Positions 33,331 through 42,714 of a stretch of 64,000 bases of DNA are shown here, one piece after another (within the stretch, counting starts at the first letter, position 1; the number at the start of each line of letters is the position of its first letter). The DNA comes from an uncultured Alphaproteobacteria bacterium (GTDB lineage: Bacteria > Pseudomonadota > Alphaproteobacteria > HIMB59 > GCA-002718135): contig CACMEY010000004.1 in NCBI GenBank assembly GCA_902612805.1, positions 1-64,000 on the forward strand. The letters are read 5' to 3'. The notes under the pieces are model-generated. The model saw only the letters and a list, made by a program, of their open reading frames with translations. It searched no databases and was not told the origin of the DNA. The position numbers and the translations under genes were made by a program.

Positions 33331-34473
33331 CTAATTAATAATTGGTAAATTTTCAGGAGTTCTAGTACTTAAAAGTTTATAGGAATCTTTAGTTATCAAT
33401 AAATTTTCTTCTTGTACTAATATTTTATTTTCGTCCATTTCAATTGATGGTTCAAGAGTTATAATCATATTTTCCTCAAGTAATGTTTTGTCATTTTTCA
33501 TAATACTTGGCGGCTCAGTCAGTTGTAAGCCTAAACCATGACCCATCCTTCCAACTGATATATTGTTAGTTGTTAAACTATAAGATAATTTAGAATATAT
33601 TTCTGAACAACTAGTTCCAGGTTTTATAATTTCTAAAGTTCTCTCAGTTGCTTCCCACAATTTATTATATGCATCTAGAACTTGCTTGTTAATTCTTCCA
33701 AAGCCAAAATTTCTATCAAAATCTGAAAAATAACCATTTAAAGTTGCACCGGTATCAATAATTAGAATATCACCATCTTTAGTTACCTTTTCTGTTGGGT
33801 TACAGATAATCTGATTATAACCATTAAGTCCCGAAGCACACGCCATATATTGAATATAATCTGCACCACCCTTAATTAATTCTTTTTTAAATATTGATGT
33901 AATTTGTTTTTCACTCAGTCCTAAATTAATTTTTTCAGGAAAATTATCAAACACCTTACTTGTAATAGAACAAATTTCTTTAATAATACTGATCTCTATT
34001 TTAGATTTTATTTTTCTTATACTCCAAAGTATTTTACTAGCATCAACAAAATTATATTCTGATAAATTTTTTTGAATATCCTGATAATCGTTAATACTCA
34101 TTCGCAAAAAAGTTTCATTTCCTAATTCAAAACCAATATTTGAGTTTTTAGGAAAACTTTTGATGTTTTTTTTCAATAAAGATATTCCTTCATCTTTCGG
34201 ATTTGGAGACTCCCAAGTTTCGATATCATTGACTAATGTGTTTTGTATAGCTGTAATACCAATAGAAGGTATTATAGCTTTAATTGGATTTTTTTTTGAA
34301 ATAATTAAATACCAGGGTCTTGTAGGACTTTCCCAAAAATTACTATCAAGTCCAGTGAAATATCTAAAATTTGACGGTGAAGTTATAATAACAGCATCAA
34401 TATTTTCTTTTTCAATATGTATTTGTATTTTTTCAATTCTGGAAATAAATTCTTCTTTTGGAAAATCGTTCAT
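33331..34473 (-). CDS. M24 family Xaa-Pro aminopeptidase/dipeptidase
   Basis: A 380-residue pita-bread metallopeptidase. The N-terminal creatinase domain (about 1-145) includes ITSPSNFRYFTGLDSNFWESPTRPWYLI. The catalytic domain has metal ligands in IIDTGATLNGYFSDFDRNFG, GHGLGLQLTEPPS and TLEPSIEM. It cleaves peptides with Pro at the second position, or a related small substrate. It directly adjoins a peptide importer operon, which fits intracellular breakdown of imported peptides. It is transcribed convergently, so the two are not one operon. Confidence 0.87.
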   Translation of the reverse strand: MNDFPKEEFISRIEKIQIHIEKENIDAVIITSPSNFRYFTGLDSNFWESPTRPWYLIISKKNPIKAIIPSIGITAIQNTLVNDIETWESPNPKDEGISLLKKNIKSFPKNSNIGFELGNETFLRMSINDYQDIQKNLSEYNFVDASKILWSIRKIKSKIEISIIKEICSITSKVFDNFPEKINLGLSEKQITSIFKKELIKGGADYIQYMACASGLNGYNQIICNPTEKVTKDGDILIIDTGATLNGYFSDFDRNFGFGRINKQVLDAYNKLWEATERTLEIIKPGTSCSEIYSKLSYSLTTNNISVGRMGHGLGLQLTEPPSIMKNDKTLLEENMIITLEPSIEMDENKILVQEENLLITKDSYKLLSTRTPENLPIIN

Positions 34474-34522
34474 AAATTGATAAGTAACATAACAATAACA
34501 TAAATTAACAATAAGAAATACT

Positions 34523-34939
34523 TTGATCTATTCATCATTATTTATTTTTTGTTTGTCTTTAGGTACTTTTTTTCCTTTTGCTTCAGAGACATATTTATCA
34601 GCACTATTATTATCTAATAAGTATAATCCATTTTTATTATTATTTTTTGCTTCAGCAGGTAATATTTTAGGATCTCTAATCAGTTGGATATGTGGTTACT
34701 TTGTAAATTTTCTTATTAAGAAACCTTGGTTTCCAGTAAATCAATACTTATTACAGAAAGCTACAGATATTTTCAAAAAGTATGGAAAATGGTCATTATT
34801 ATTTTCATGGGTACCTATTATTGGAGATCCAATCGCATTTGCAGCAGGTACAGTAAAATATAATATTACTTTTTTTTTAATATTTGTATCTATTGGGAAA
34901 ATTGCTAGATATTTGATAATATATTTATATCTTATCTAA
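34523..34939 (+). CDS. YqaA/DedA-like small membrane protein (VTT domain)
   Basis: A 138-residue protein with four hydrophobic helices. FASAGNILGSLISWICGYF, KPWFPVNQYLLQKATDIFKKYGKWSLLFSWVPIIGDPIAFAAG and IGKIARYLIIY match the YqaA subgroup of the VTT/DedA superfamily. These are thought to act on membrane lipids, possibly as scramblases or transporters. The start is a TTG at 34523, because no in-frame ATG or GTG lies between the upstream stop (34496) and the conserved region. The rmuC start follows within seven bases. Confidence 0.78.
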   Translation: MIYSSLFIFCLSLGTFFPFASETYLSALLLSNKYNPFLLLFFASAGNILGSLISWICGYFVNFLIKKPWFPVNQYLLQKATDIFKKYGKWSLLFSWVPIIGDPIAFAAGTVKYNITFFLIFVSIGKIARYLIIYLYLI

Positions 34940-34945
34940 ATAGTG

Positions 34946-35905
34946 ATGTTTGAAAATCTTATATTTGTTTTCATTATTGGTTTTTTATCTGGAGTTGGTT
35001 TTTTAGCAATTTTATTTTTTCTTCGCAAACCAAAAAGTTCTGAAATAAAAGATGATACTGATCTTACTTCCTTAAAAAATCACATGCAATCAATTCAGCA
35101 ATCTTTACAAAATTTTAATTTAGCTCAAGATAGAATTGAAAATACATTAATTAGAGGTGGTGCACTTCAACAAGGTCCTTGGGGAGAATTTGTACTTAAA
35201 AATATTTTAGATAGTGTTGGTTTAAGAGAAGGAGAAGAGTACTCAACTCAAAAAACATTTAGAGATGAAGATGGCAATTTACAAAAACCTGATGTAATTG
35301 TTCATATGCCAGGTAATAGACACATAATTATAGATTCAAAAGTGTCCTTAGATTCTTGGCATGATTATTCTAATACAAATAACAATCAACAAAAGAAGAT
35401 ATTTTTGAAAAAATTTTTGGATTCAACAAAAACTTCGATTAGAAGTTTGAGTAAAGATAATTATTCAAAAATATATGGAATCAATACAATTGATAATGTT
35501 TTAATGTTTGTTCCAATAGAACCAGCACTACTTACTTTATATAATGAGGCAAATAAACTTATAGAAGATTCATGGAACAATAAAATAATTATTGTTGGGC
35601 CATCAACTTTACCCTTTTTACTTAAAGCTGTAGAAAATATGTGGCGGGTTGATAAACAATCTAAAACAATAAAAGATATAGCATCAGCTGCATCAGATAT
35701 TTATGATAAAACGGTCAGTGTATATGAGTCGTTTGTAAAAGCTAATCAGTCAATAGATTTAGCTAAATCAAAAATGGATGAAGCAAAACAAAGATTGCAA
35801 GATGGTTCAGGAAGTTTGACTAAAAAAGTAGAAAAGATGAAAAAATTAGGAAGATTAAGCACTAAAAAACAGTTGCCAGATATAAATGACGATGTAATAA
35901 ACTAA
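34946..35905 (+). CDS. rmuC: RmuC-family DNA recombination protein
   Basis: A 319-residue protein with one N-terminal membrane helix (about residues 3-25) and a short coiled segment. The RmuC nuclease-like core follows: GALQQGPWGEFVLKNIL, KPDVIVHMPGNRHIIIDSKVSLD near residue 113, MFVPIEPAL, and ILVGPSTL-like IIIVGPSTLPFLLKAVENMWR. RmuC limits inverted-repeat rearrangements. It is shorter than E. coli RmuC mainly through a reduced N-terminal coiled coil. ATG 34946 is preferred to the GTG at 34943. Confidence 0.88.
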   Translation: MFENLIFVFIIGFLSGVGFLAILFFLRKPKSSEIKDDTDLTSLKNHMQSIQQSLQNFNLAQDRIENTLIRGGALQQGPWGEFVLKNILDSVGLREGEEYSTQKTFRDEDGNLQKPDVIVHMPGNRHIIIDSKVSLDSWHDYSNTNNNQQKKIFLKKFLDSTKTSIRSLSKDNYSKIYGINTIDNVLMFVPIEPALLTLYNEANKLIEDSWNNKIIIVGPSTLPFLLKAVENMWRVDKQSKTIKDIASAASDIYDKTVSVYESFVKANQSIDLAKSKMDEAKQRLQDGSGSLTKKVEKMKKLGRLSTKKQLPDINDDVIN

Positions 35906-35909
35906 ATAA

Positions 35910-36395
35910 ATGCCTAGTTTTGATATTGTAAACAGATTAGATCATCAAGAAATTGATAACGCAGTAGGAAATGCTACAAGAGAAATTACTACCAGGTACG
36001 ATTTTAAAGGATCAGATACTTCAATTGAAAAAAAAGAAAATACTATAGTTGTTACTACTGATGATGAAATGAAAGCTGGTCAAGTAAATGACATGCTGGT
36101 TACTCATTTTGTTAGACGAAAAGTTGATCCTTTATGTTTAAAAAAAAATGATTTGGAAAAAGCTGGGGGGAATAAAATTCGTCAGACGTATGAATTAGTA
36201 GAAGGAATTGAGCAATCATTGTGTAAAAAAATTACTTCTGATATCAAAAGTTCCAAATTAAAAGTTCAAGTAAAGATCAATGGGAATGAACTTCGTGTTG
36301 AAGGAAAGAAAAAAGATGATTTACAAAGTGTAATGAAGCTTATTGAGGATGCTAAGATAGGTATACCAGTCCAATTTGTAAATTTTAGAGATTAA
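35910..36395 (+). CDS. yajQ: YajQ family nucleotide-binding protein
   Basis: A 161-residue protein with the exact YajQ opening PSFDIVNRLDHQEIDNAVGNATREI and TTRYDFKGSDTSIE. The two-repeat ferredoxin-like layout ends in IPVQFVNFRD. YajQ/DUF520 proteins bind cyclic di-GMP in Xanthomonas and are linked to RNA or nucleotide binding elsewhere. The role here is unknown. It starts four bases after rmuC and ends two before the LysE gene, in a tight rightward group. Confidence 0.92.
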   Translation: MPSFDIVNRLDHQEIDNAVGNATREITTRYDFKGSDTSIEKKENTIVVTTDDEMKAGQVNDMLVTHFVRRKVDPLCLKKNDLEKAGGNKIRQTYELVEGIEQSLCKKITSDIKSSKLKVQVKINGNELRVEGKKKDDLQSVMKLIEDAKIGIPVQFVNFRD

Positions 36396-36397
36396 AA

Positions 36398-37006
36398 ATG
36401 ATTACATGGGAATTAATAGCTGCTTTAGCAGTATATAATTTTATTATGTACGTAACTCCAGGTCCAAATAATAGTATTTTAACTGCATCAGGTATAAAAT
36501 TTGGATTTATACGATCTATACCTAATATTTTTGGCATTCCTTCTGGTCATGGTTTGCAATTAGCACTTGTATGTCTCGGTCTTGGGTCTTTGTTTATTAC
36601 CTATCCTATACTCTATGTTATTTTAAGATATGTCGGCGCAGGCTACATTCTTTATTTAGCATATAAAATGTTTGGGTCTTTAAATATTTCAAAGACTGAA
36701 GATAGATCAAGACCATTAAAATATCATGAAGCAATTTTGTTTCAATTTGTAAATCCAAAAGCTTGGGTAATCTGTTCAACTGCAGTAACATTATATTATC
36801 CAAAAGATGAAAATATAATAATTGGAACACTATTTATGGTCATTATGTCTACAGTAGTAAATATTCCTTCTATAAGTATATGGGCATATGGAGGAAGTGT
36901 TATCAGACAATATCTTAATAATAAAAAATTAAAAATAATTGTTGAATGGTTTTTAGCAATCCTTTTAATTATAACCGCAGGCTCAGTTTTATTTTACAAC
37001 ACTTAA
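36398..37006 (+). CDS. LysE/RhtB family amino-acid exporter
   Basis: A 202-residue inner-membrane protein with about six helices. The N-terminal MYVTPGPNNSILTASGIKFG is the family signature. YVGAGYILYLAYKMF and FQFVNPKAWVICSTAVTLY are the other conserved blocks. Members export amino acids such as lysine, threonine or homoserine lactone; specificity is not visible. Its stop shares the CTTAAG palindrome with the convergent GST gene, overlapping by four bases. Confidence 0.85.
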   Translation: MITWELIAALAVYNFIMYVTPGPNNSILTASGIKFGFIRSIPNIFGIPSGHGLQLALVCLGLGSLFITYPILYVILRYVGAGYILYLAYKMFGSLNISKTEDRSRPLKYHEAILFQFVNPKAWVICSTAVTLYYPKDENIIIGTLFMVIMSTVVNIPSISIWAYGGSVIRQYLNNKKLKIIVEWFLAILLIITAGSVLFYNT

Positions 37007-37626
37007 GGCTTAGGAATTTCATAAAATTCACCTAGAGAATTATATCCTTTAATAACAGCAGGTCTTATTGATATTTGTTTATACCATCTCAACACATTTG
37101 GATAATCATGCAAATTTATTTGATGTCTTTCATAACGAGCGGTCCATGGCCAAATTGAAATATCAGCTATTGAATAGGTATCCGAAAAATATTCTTGCTT
37201 AGAAAGTCTTTTATCTAAAATTGTATATATATGCTGTGCATAGCCTTTTGTTTTATCCTCTGCAAATTTGCTTTTACCAGGATGATAAAATAAATATTGA
37301 TGAGCCTGGCCTAGCATTGGCCCAACGTAAGCCATTTGAAAAAAAACCCATTGTATTATTTCCCAATACTTATCTTTATTTAGAAATTTATTATATTTTT
37401 TTGCCAGATAAAGAAGGATAGCCCCGGATTCGAATACTATTTGGTTGTTATCATTATCTACAATTACAGGAATTTTATTTGCAGGAGATATTTTTGAAAA
37501 CTCTTCACTAAACTGCTCTTTTTTATCTAAATTTATTAAAATAGGATTAAAATCCACACCTAATTCTTCAAGCATAATGCTAATTTTTCGACCATTAGGC
37601 GTGGGTGATGAATACAAATCAATCAT
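37003..37626 (-). CDS. yfcG: Nu-class glutathione transferase-like disulfide-bond oxidoreductase
   Basis: A 207-residue GST-fold protein. DLYSSPTPNGRKISIMLEELG at the N-terminus, the glutathione site NKIPVIVDND, FESGAILLYLAKKY and QMAYVGPMLGQAHQY match the YfcG/YghU subgroup. That subgroup binds two glutathiones and reduces disulfides. A thioredoxin-like N-domain (about 1-80) precedes an all-helical C-domain. It probably acts in cytoplasmic redox balance. It converges with the LysE gene and diverges from the DUF2805 gene by 40 bases. Confidence 0.87.
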   Translation of the reverse strand: MIDLYSSPTPNGRKISIMLEELGVDFNPILINLDKKEQFSEEFSKISPANKIPVIVDNDNNQIVFESGAILLYLAKKYNKFLNKDKYWEIIQWVFFQMAYVGPMLGQAHQYLFYHPGKSKFAEDKTKGYAQHIYTILDKRLSKQEYFSDTYSIADISIWPWTARYERHQINLHDYPNVLRWYKQISIRPAVIKGYNSLGEFYEIPKP

Positions 37627-37666
37627 TTTTTTTAGAATTTAATTAATAGAGAACTATATTCATAAT

Positions 37667-37900
37667 ATGCAGGAGAATATAGATAATATTATTAAATTAG
37701 CCTGGTGTGATAAAACCTCTTTTGAAAAAATAAAAAGAATTCACGGTGTAACCGAATCAGAGGTTATAAAAATAATGAGAACAAATCTGAAACCAAGATC
37801 ATTTAAGTTATGGAGAACTAGAGTAACAGGGAGAACGAGAAAGCATGAAAAGAAAAGAAATCTATCCGAAAAATCATTTAAATATGAGAGTTATCTTTAA
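37667..37900 (+). CDS. DUF2805 / TIGR03643 family protein
   Basis: A 77-residue basic protein whose core matches the DUF2805 family: IIKLAWCDKTSFEKIKRIHGV, then ESEVIKIMRTNLKPRSFKLWRTRVTGR. The first half looks like a helix-turn-helix (a sigma-like FEKIKRIHGVTESEVIKIMR), and the tail is strongly basic (RTRKHEKKR), so nucleic-acid binding is plausible. Function is unknown for the family. It overlaps the start of the next gene. Confidence 0.78.
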   Translation: MQENIDNIIKLAWCDKTSFEKIKRIHGVTESEVIKIMRTNLKPRSFKLWRTRVTGRTRKHEKKRNLSEKSFKYESYL

Positions 37901-38438
37901 AATATTAATTGTCAGTATAAGTCTTTTGTTTGCTAGTAAGATAGCATCAGCAGATCAAAATGATCCACGGCTAAATAATTTGTTTAAAAAATTAAATGAG
38001 ACTGAAAATCAGGATGAGATAAGAGATTTGATATCTGATATTTGGAATATATGGTATGAAGTTGATGATCCAAAAGTAATTGAATATTTTGAGAAGGGTA
38101 TCCAAGCTATGAATTTAAGAAATTATCCACTAGCAATTAGATTTTTTAATAATTTAATTGAAGAAGATCCTAATTTTGCTGAAGGTTGGAATAAAAGAGC
38201 TACAGTTCACTTTATGATGGGTAATTTTGATCAATCTATGCAAGACATCATTAAAACTCTTGAATTAGAACCAAGACATTTTGGTGCCCTAGATGGAATG
38301 GGTTTAATTTTTATTCATCAGGGTCAGTTTCAACAGGCAATTGATGTATATGACAAGATGTTAGAGATTTTTCCTTTTAGTGTAAAAACTATGGATAAAA
38401 AAGAGAGAATACAATCGTTTATTTCTCAATCTACGTAA
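37884..38438 (+). CDS. Exported TPR-repeat protein
   Basis: A 184-residue protein with a signal peptide (MRVIFKILIVSISLLFAS..., cleavage expected after ASA near residue 24). Three tetratricopeptide repeats cover about residues 75-175 (IEYFEKGIQAMNLRNYPLAIRFF, AEGWNKRATVHFMMGNFDQSM, ALDGMGLIFIHQGQFQQAI). It is probably a periplasmic scaffold. ATG 37884 is preferred because it gives an intact signal peptide. The frame stays open upstream to another ATG at 37845, which would put 13 charged residues in front. It overlaps the convergent AEC gene by eight bases. Confidence 0.8.
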   Translation: MRVIFKILIVSISLLFASKIASADQNDPRLNNLFKKLNETENQDEIRDLISDIWNIWYEVDDPKVIEYFEKGIQAMNLRNYPLAIRFFNNLIEEDPNFAEGWNKRATVHFMMGNFDQSMQDIIKTLELEPRHFGALDGMGLIFIHQGQFQQAIDVYDKMLEIFPFSVKTMDKKERIQSFISQST

Positions 38439-39369
38439 TATCAAAAAATACTAATAATAAAGACAGTGTAAAAAAACTAACAAACGTACTTAATACTACA
38501 TTTGAAGAAACTACTGCTTTTAGTGAGTTATATCTGTATGCAAAATAATATGACTGAGATCCACTTGGTAAAGCTGCGGCCATAGTAACAATAATTACCA
38601 AGAGATTATCAAGCTCTAGTATAAAATTTGCTAAACAAAATGCAATTATAGGGTGAATAAAATTTTTTAAGATAGTTAATAGTATTGCGCCATAAATATT
38701 TTCTCTAATTTTAAAATTTCCTAATGCAAGACCTAAAGAAATGAGAACCATTGGAAGAGCAAGGTTTACAAAAATATCTAATGGCTCTTTCATAATAGAT
38801 GGAACAATAAGATTAGAGTAATTAAGAAAGATACCAATTATCATTCCAAAAAGTACAATATTTTTAATTATACCTAATAATATTTGATAAAAAATTTCGA
38901 CAATGCTTTTTTGTCTATTTCTATAAACTTCTATTATAATAACAGTATAGCTAAAATGAACAATACCATGAAAAAAAACTAATATCATATAAGGAATTGC
39001 ATTTATTGGACCCAAAACTGCATACATAAGAGGTATTCCCATTGCTACTGTGTTACCAAAACAAGCAGCTAATCCAAAAAGTGCAGAGTCATCTGTTTTA
39101 AAATTTAAAAATTGTTTGCTAATTAAAAATCCAGTCATGGATATAAAAATTCCTGAAGCAAAAAATGAGATGATCAAGCCAATAGAATTAATTTGAGGAA
39201 ATGAGACTTGCCAAAAATATATAATTAAAGCTAAAGGTAAAAGAATGTTAAAACCTGTAAAATCAAAATAATCAATATATTTTTTTGGAAGTATTTGTAA
39301 TTTATTTACAAAAAATCCAAAAAGGATATATCCAAACACACTGCTAACTATACTTAATAAGTCAATCAT
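38431..39369 (-). CDS. AEC-family permease (auxin efflux carrier / malonate type)
   Basis: A 312-residue membrane protein with ten hydrophobic helices in two inverted blocks. Landmarks are FNILLPLALIIYFWQVSF near residue 39, AACFGNTVAMGIPLMYAVLG near 101, and LPSGSQSYYFAYRYN near 270, the expected positions of the crossing helices. AEC proteins export or import organic acids or amino acids; the substrate is open. Its start overlaps the end of the AsmA-like gene by eight bases, so the two are likely co-transcribed. Confidence 0.83.
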   Translation of the reverse strand: MIDLLSIVSSVFGYILFGFFVNKLQILPKKYIDYFDFTGFNILLPLALIIYFWQVSFPQINSIGLIISFFASGIFISMTGFLISKQFLNFKTDDSALFGLAACFGNTVAMGIPLMYAVLGPINAIPYMILVFFHGIVHFSYTVIIIEVYRNRQKSIVEIFYQILLGIIKNIVLFGMIIGIFLNYSNLIVPSIMKEPLDIFVNLALPMVLISLGLALGNFKIRENIYGAILLTILKNFIHPIIAFCLANFILELDNLLVIIVTMAAALPSGSQSYYFAYRYNSLKAVVSSNVVLSTFVSFFTLSLLLVFFDIT

Positions 39370-40240
39370 TTAAATCAAAAAAATTATTTAAAAATTGAAT
39401 GACGCTTTCTTCAATTATATTATTTTCATTTGAGTTTGAATTTTGAAAAAATTTTGAATTTTCATCAAAACTTATATTGGGATTATTTAAGTTTCCTTTA
39501 ATCAAAGTAGTTAAATATATTTCATTATTTTGAGATAAGTTTAAAATAATATCTATAAAATTATTACTGTAATTGTATTCTCCTTTTATAAGAATTCTGT
39601 TGTTTTTATTACTAATTTCTATTTCGCTAGTTTCTAAAATATTCTTATTTTTATTTATTTCGCCTTTAAAATTAGAACTTTCATTACCAAAAGCATTTAT
39701 TAATTCAGAAAATGCAAATTTTTGATTTTTTTGATTTTCTAATTTTTCAAAGAATAATTTTAAAAATGAAATAAGAAATTTTTCTTCATTAGTTGTTTCT
39801 AAAAATATTTTTCCATTAATTTTATAAATTGAGTCAAATAAATTTTCTAAATTATCACTATATTTAAGATAATTTTCAATATAATTTACTTTTCCATTAA
39901 TACTTACTTCACTAAAATTAATATTATTAATATTCAAATTATCAATTAGAATATCTAAATTTCCTGAAGCTTGAAATATGGGCTGAGAAATATCAATTCT
40001 AATATTATCAAAGTATAAATTATTTTTGTAATCTTTAATTTCTAAGTTTGTGTTAAACTTTACAATTGGAAAAATATTGATTTTAGTTTTGTTTTTTTCA
40101 TTAATTTTAATTTCTAATTTCTTCTCGATATCACTAATTATTTTTTCTTTTTCAAAATTATTTAGAAAAATATAAATAAAGATAGATAAAATTATTAGTA
40201 TAATTACTACTATAGAAAAAAATAATCTAATTTTTTTCAT
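39362..40240 (-). CDS. AsmA-like envelope protein, short and divergent
   Basis: A 292-residue protein with one N-terminal helix (about residues 4-27) and a long beta-rich, Asn/Ile/Lys-rich exterior region. Its pattern (an anchor, then ILIDNLNINNINF and LIKGNLNNPNISFDENSKFF near the C-terminus) resembles AsmA/AsmA2 proteins, which form lipid-conducting beta grooves between membranes. It is much shorter than E. coli AsmA, and similarity is by pattern rather than clear motifs. The high Asn content follows the AT-rich composition. Confidence 0.55.
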   Translation of the reverse strand: MKKIRLFFSIVVIILIILSIFIYIFLNNFEKEKIISDIEKKLEIKINEKNKTKINIFPIVKFNTNLEIKDYKNNLYFDNIRIDISQPIFQASGNLDILIDNLNINNINFSEVSINGKVNYIENYLKYSDNLENLFDSIYKINGKIFLETTNEEKFLISFLKLFFEKLENQKNQKFAFSELINAFGNESSNFKGEINKNKNILETSEIEISNKNNRILIKGEYNYSNNFIDIILNLSQNNEIYLTTLIKGNLNNPNISFDENSKFFQNSNSNENNIIEESVIQFLNNFFDLND

Positions 40241-40258
40241 AAATTAGATCATAAAAAA

Positions 40259-42706
40259 CTATATTTTTGTAAAATTATTTTCAGGATCATGCAACGGATT
40301 AAATTGAACAGACATAACATATTTATTTTTAGCAACTTCAACTTCAAAATTGTTGCCATTTAATTTTTTTAAATCTATTTCTGAATCTATATATCCAAAG
40401 ACCATATTTTTATTATAACAAAATGAATAATTGCTAGAGGTTGTTTCTCCCACAATTTTATTTTTATAATAAATAGGCTCATCATGTAATAAGAGAGGAT
40501 TTCCTGGCGTAGATTTTTCTAAAACAAAATTTGTTAGTTGTTTCTTTTTAACTCTATTTTTTGTTTTTAAAGCTTCTTTACCTATAAAATCTGTTTTTTT
40601 ATTTAATTTAACAGTTAATTCTAATCCAGCTTCAAAAGGATTTTCAGCTGGAGAAATATCATGACCCCAATGCAAATATCCCTTTTCCATTCTCATGATA
40701 TCTAGTGCATGCGCACCAGCATGTGAAAGGTTATATTTTTCTCCAACTTTAACTAATTCTAAATAAATTTCTCTAGATATATTTATAGGAACATAAATTT
40801 CCCAACCAAGTTCACCAACAAAAGATAATCTTTGGAAGATTAATTTATTATTTTTCAGCGATATTTCTTTAGCAGTTCCAAATTTAAACTTGTCGTTTGA
40901 AAAATGTTTTCCAAATATTTCTGTTAGAATTTCTCTACTTTTAGGACCAAAAATACCAAAGCAAGCTAAACTTTCAGTGATATCAATTAAAGTTGTGTTT
41001 TTACTTAAATTTTCTGAAATATGTTTTTTATCATGTTCTCTCACAGATGAACCCGTTACAATACGAAAAGAATTAGTATCAATACAAGTAACTGTTAAAT
41101 CGGCAACAATGCCACCATTTGAATTAAGCATTTGTGTGTAAGTTGTATTACCGGGATAATTTTTAATATTATTACAGCATAATCGTTGAAGATCGTCGAA
41201 GGCAGTGTCTCCCTTAATTTCAAATTTTGCAAAGGCACTTAAGTCAAATAAACCAGCGTTTTTTCTTGTGTTTATTGTTTCATACTTTGCTGCATCATAC
41301 CAATTTTGATAGCCATAACTATACTCATATTCTGGTTTATTACCATTTATAGCATACCACATTGGTCTTTCAAAACCGGCCACTTGACCAAAGCATGCCC
41401 CTTCTTTTTTCAAATCATTATGAAAAGGAAGTAGTTTAATTTTTCTCGAAGATTTATGTTGTTTGTAAGGCCAGTGCATTGCATATAAATCTCCTAATGA
41501 CTCAGTAACTCTTTCAGTTATAAATTTTGTCTCAGAGTGAAATTTTTCAAATCTTGAAATATCTAAGGAGTAAAGATCATCATTAACCTCACCGTTCATC
41601 ATCCATTCTGCAGTTACCTTACCTGCACCACCAGCACTCTGAATACCAATACTATTAAATCCACAACAAACATAAAAGTTTTTTATTTCTGGTGTTTCTC
41701 CTAAAAGATAATTTGTATCTGGAGTAAAAGATTCAGGACCGTTAAAGAATTTTCTTATACCTACATTTTCAAGGGCTGGTATTCTTTTCATTGCATTTTT
41801 TAAATGCGGTTCAAAATGATCAAAATCTTCAGGTAATTCTCCAAAAGAAAAATCATTGGGTACTTTATACGTATCAGTAAATGCAGGTTTAGCTTTAGGC
41901 TCAAAAATTCCTACTAAAATTTTTCCCGCATCCTCTTTTAGATATAAGCAATTATTGTAATCTCTAAGAACTGGAAGTGATTTAGAAATTTCTTTTAATG
42001 GCTCACTTAATATATAGAAGTGTTCATTTGGATATAGTGGTATACTAACGTTAATATCATTTGCTATCTGCCTAGACCACATTCCAGATGCTAGAACAAT
42101 ATACTCACATTTAATTTTTCCATGTTTTGTATCTACACCTTCTATTGATCCATTTTTAGTAAGGATTTTATTTACAGAACAATGTTCAAATATTTGAGCA
42201 CCATACATTTTTGCCGATTTAGCAAGAACATTTGTTATACCAACAGGATCTGCTTGACCATCTTTTGGAATAAATATCCCACCAACAACGTCATCAGTAT
42301 TTATAAGAGAATAAATATCCTTAATCTGATTTTTTTCTAATTCATTAACTTCTATATTAAATCTTTGAGCAAAAGTAGCTTGCCTTTTTAATTCCTCTAA
42401 TCGATCATTAGTTGTTGCAATAGTTAAAGAGCCGTTTTGCTTTAAACCTGTTGCTAATCCTGTTTCTTTTTCCAGGTCTTTATATAAATTTAACGAATAA
42501 TTTCTAAGTTTTGTAATGGTTGCTGATGCACCAATCTGACCAATCAGTCCTGCTGCATGCCAAGTAGTTCCAGAAGTTAATTGATCTCTTTCTAGCAAGA
42601 TCACATCTTTCCATCCAAATTTTGCTAAATGATAAGCCACAGAACATCCAGCTATACCACCGCCTATTACAACTACTTTTGCAGAAGTAGGAATTTTATT
42701 ACTCAT
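40259..42706 (-). CDS. FAD-dependent dimethylglycine/sarcosine dehydrogenase-like protein
   Basis: An 815-residue two-module enzyme. The N-terminal DAO domain (about 1-400) has the Rossmann motif VVVIGGGIAGCSVAYHL and TSGTTWHAAGLIGQ, whose His is the covalent FAD site in dimethylglycine dehydrogenase. The C-terminal GcvT-like folate domain (about 430-800) has GLFDLSAFAKFEIKG, FGPKSREIL, SFVGELGWEIYVP and RMEKGYLHWGHDISP. It would demethylate N-methylated glycines, with folate accepting the one-carbon unit. Substrate is inferred, and several methylamine-derived compounds fit. It lies nine bases downstream of the hydrolase gene. Confidence 0.87.
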   Translation of the reverse strand: MSNKIPTSAKVVVIGGGIAGCSVAYHLAKFGWKDVILLERDQLTSGTTWHAAGLIGQIGASATITKLRNYSLNLYKDLEKETGLATGLKQNGSLTIATTNDRLEELKRQATFAQRFNIEVNELEKNQIKDIYSLINTDDVVGGIFIPKDGQADPVGITNVLAKSAKMYGAQIFEHCSVNKILTKNGSIEGVDTKHGKIKCEYIVLASGMWSRQIANDINVSIPLYPNEHFYILSEPLKEISKSLPVLRDYNNCLYLKEDAGKILVGIFEPKAKPAFTDTYKVPNDFSFGELPEDFDHFEPHLKNAMKRIPALENVGIRKFFNGPESFTPDTNYLLGETPEIKNFYVCCGFNSIGIQSAGGAGKVTAEWMMNGEVNDDLYSLDISRFEKFHSETKFITERVTESLGDLYAMHWPYKQHKSSRKIKLLPFHNDLKKEGACFGQVAGFERPMWYAINGNKPEYEYSYGYQNWYDAAKYETINTRKNAGLFDLSAFAKFEIKGDTAFDDLQRLCCNNIKNYPGNTTYTQMLNSNGGIVADLTVTCIDTNSFRIVTGSSVREHDKKHISENLSKNTTLIDITESLACFGIFGPKSREILTEIFGKHFSNDKFKFGTAKEISLKNNKLIFQRLSFVGELGWEIYVPINISREIYLELVKVGEKYNLSHAGAHALDIMRMEKGYLHWGHDISPAENPFEAGLELTVKLNKKTDFIGKEALKTKNRVKKKQLTNFVLEKSTPGNPLLLHDEPIYYKNKIVGETTSSNYSFCYNKNMVFGYIDSEIDLKKLNGNNFEVEVAKNKYVMSVQFNPLHDPENNFTKI

Positions 42707-42714
42707 TTGTAATA

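Noticed and set aside
37445-37642. 65-residue plus-strand frame opposite the GST gene
   Set aside because: It is antisense to the conserved glutathione-binding N-terminus of the GST and has no own start signal.
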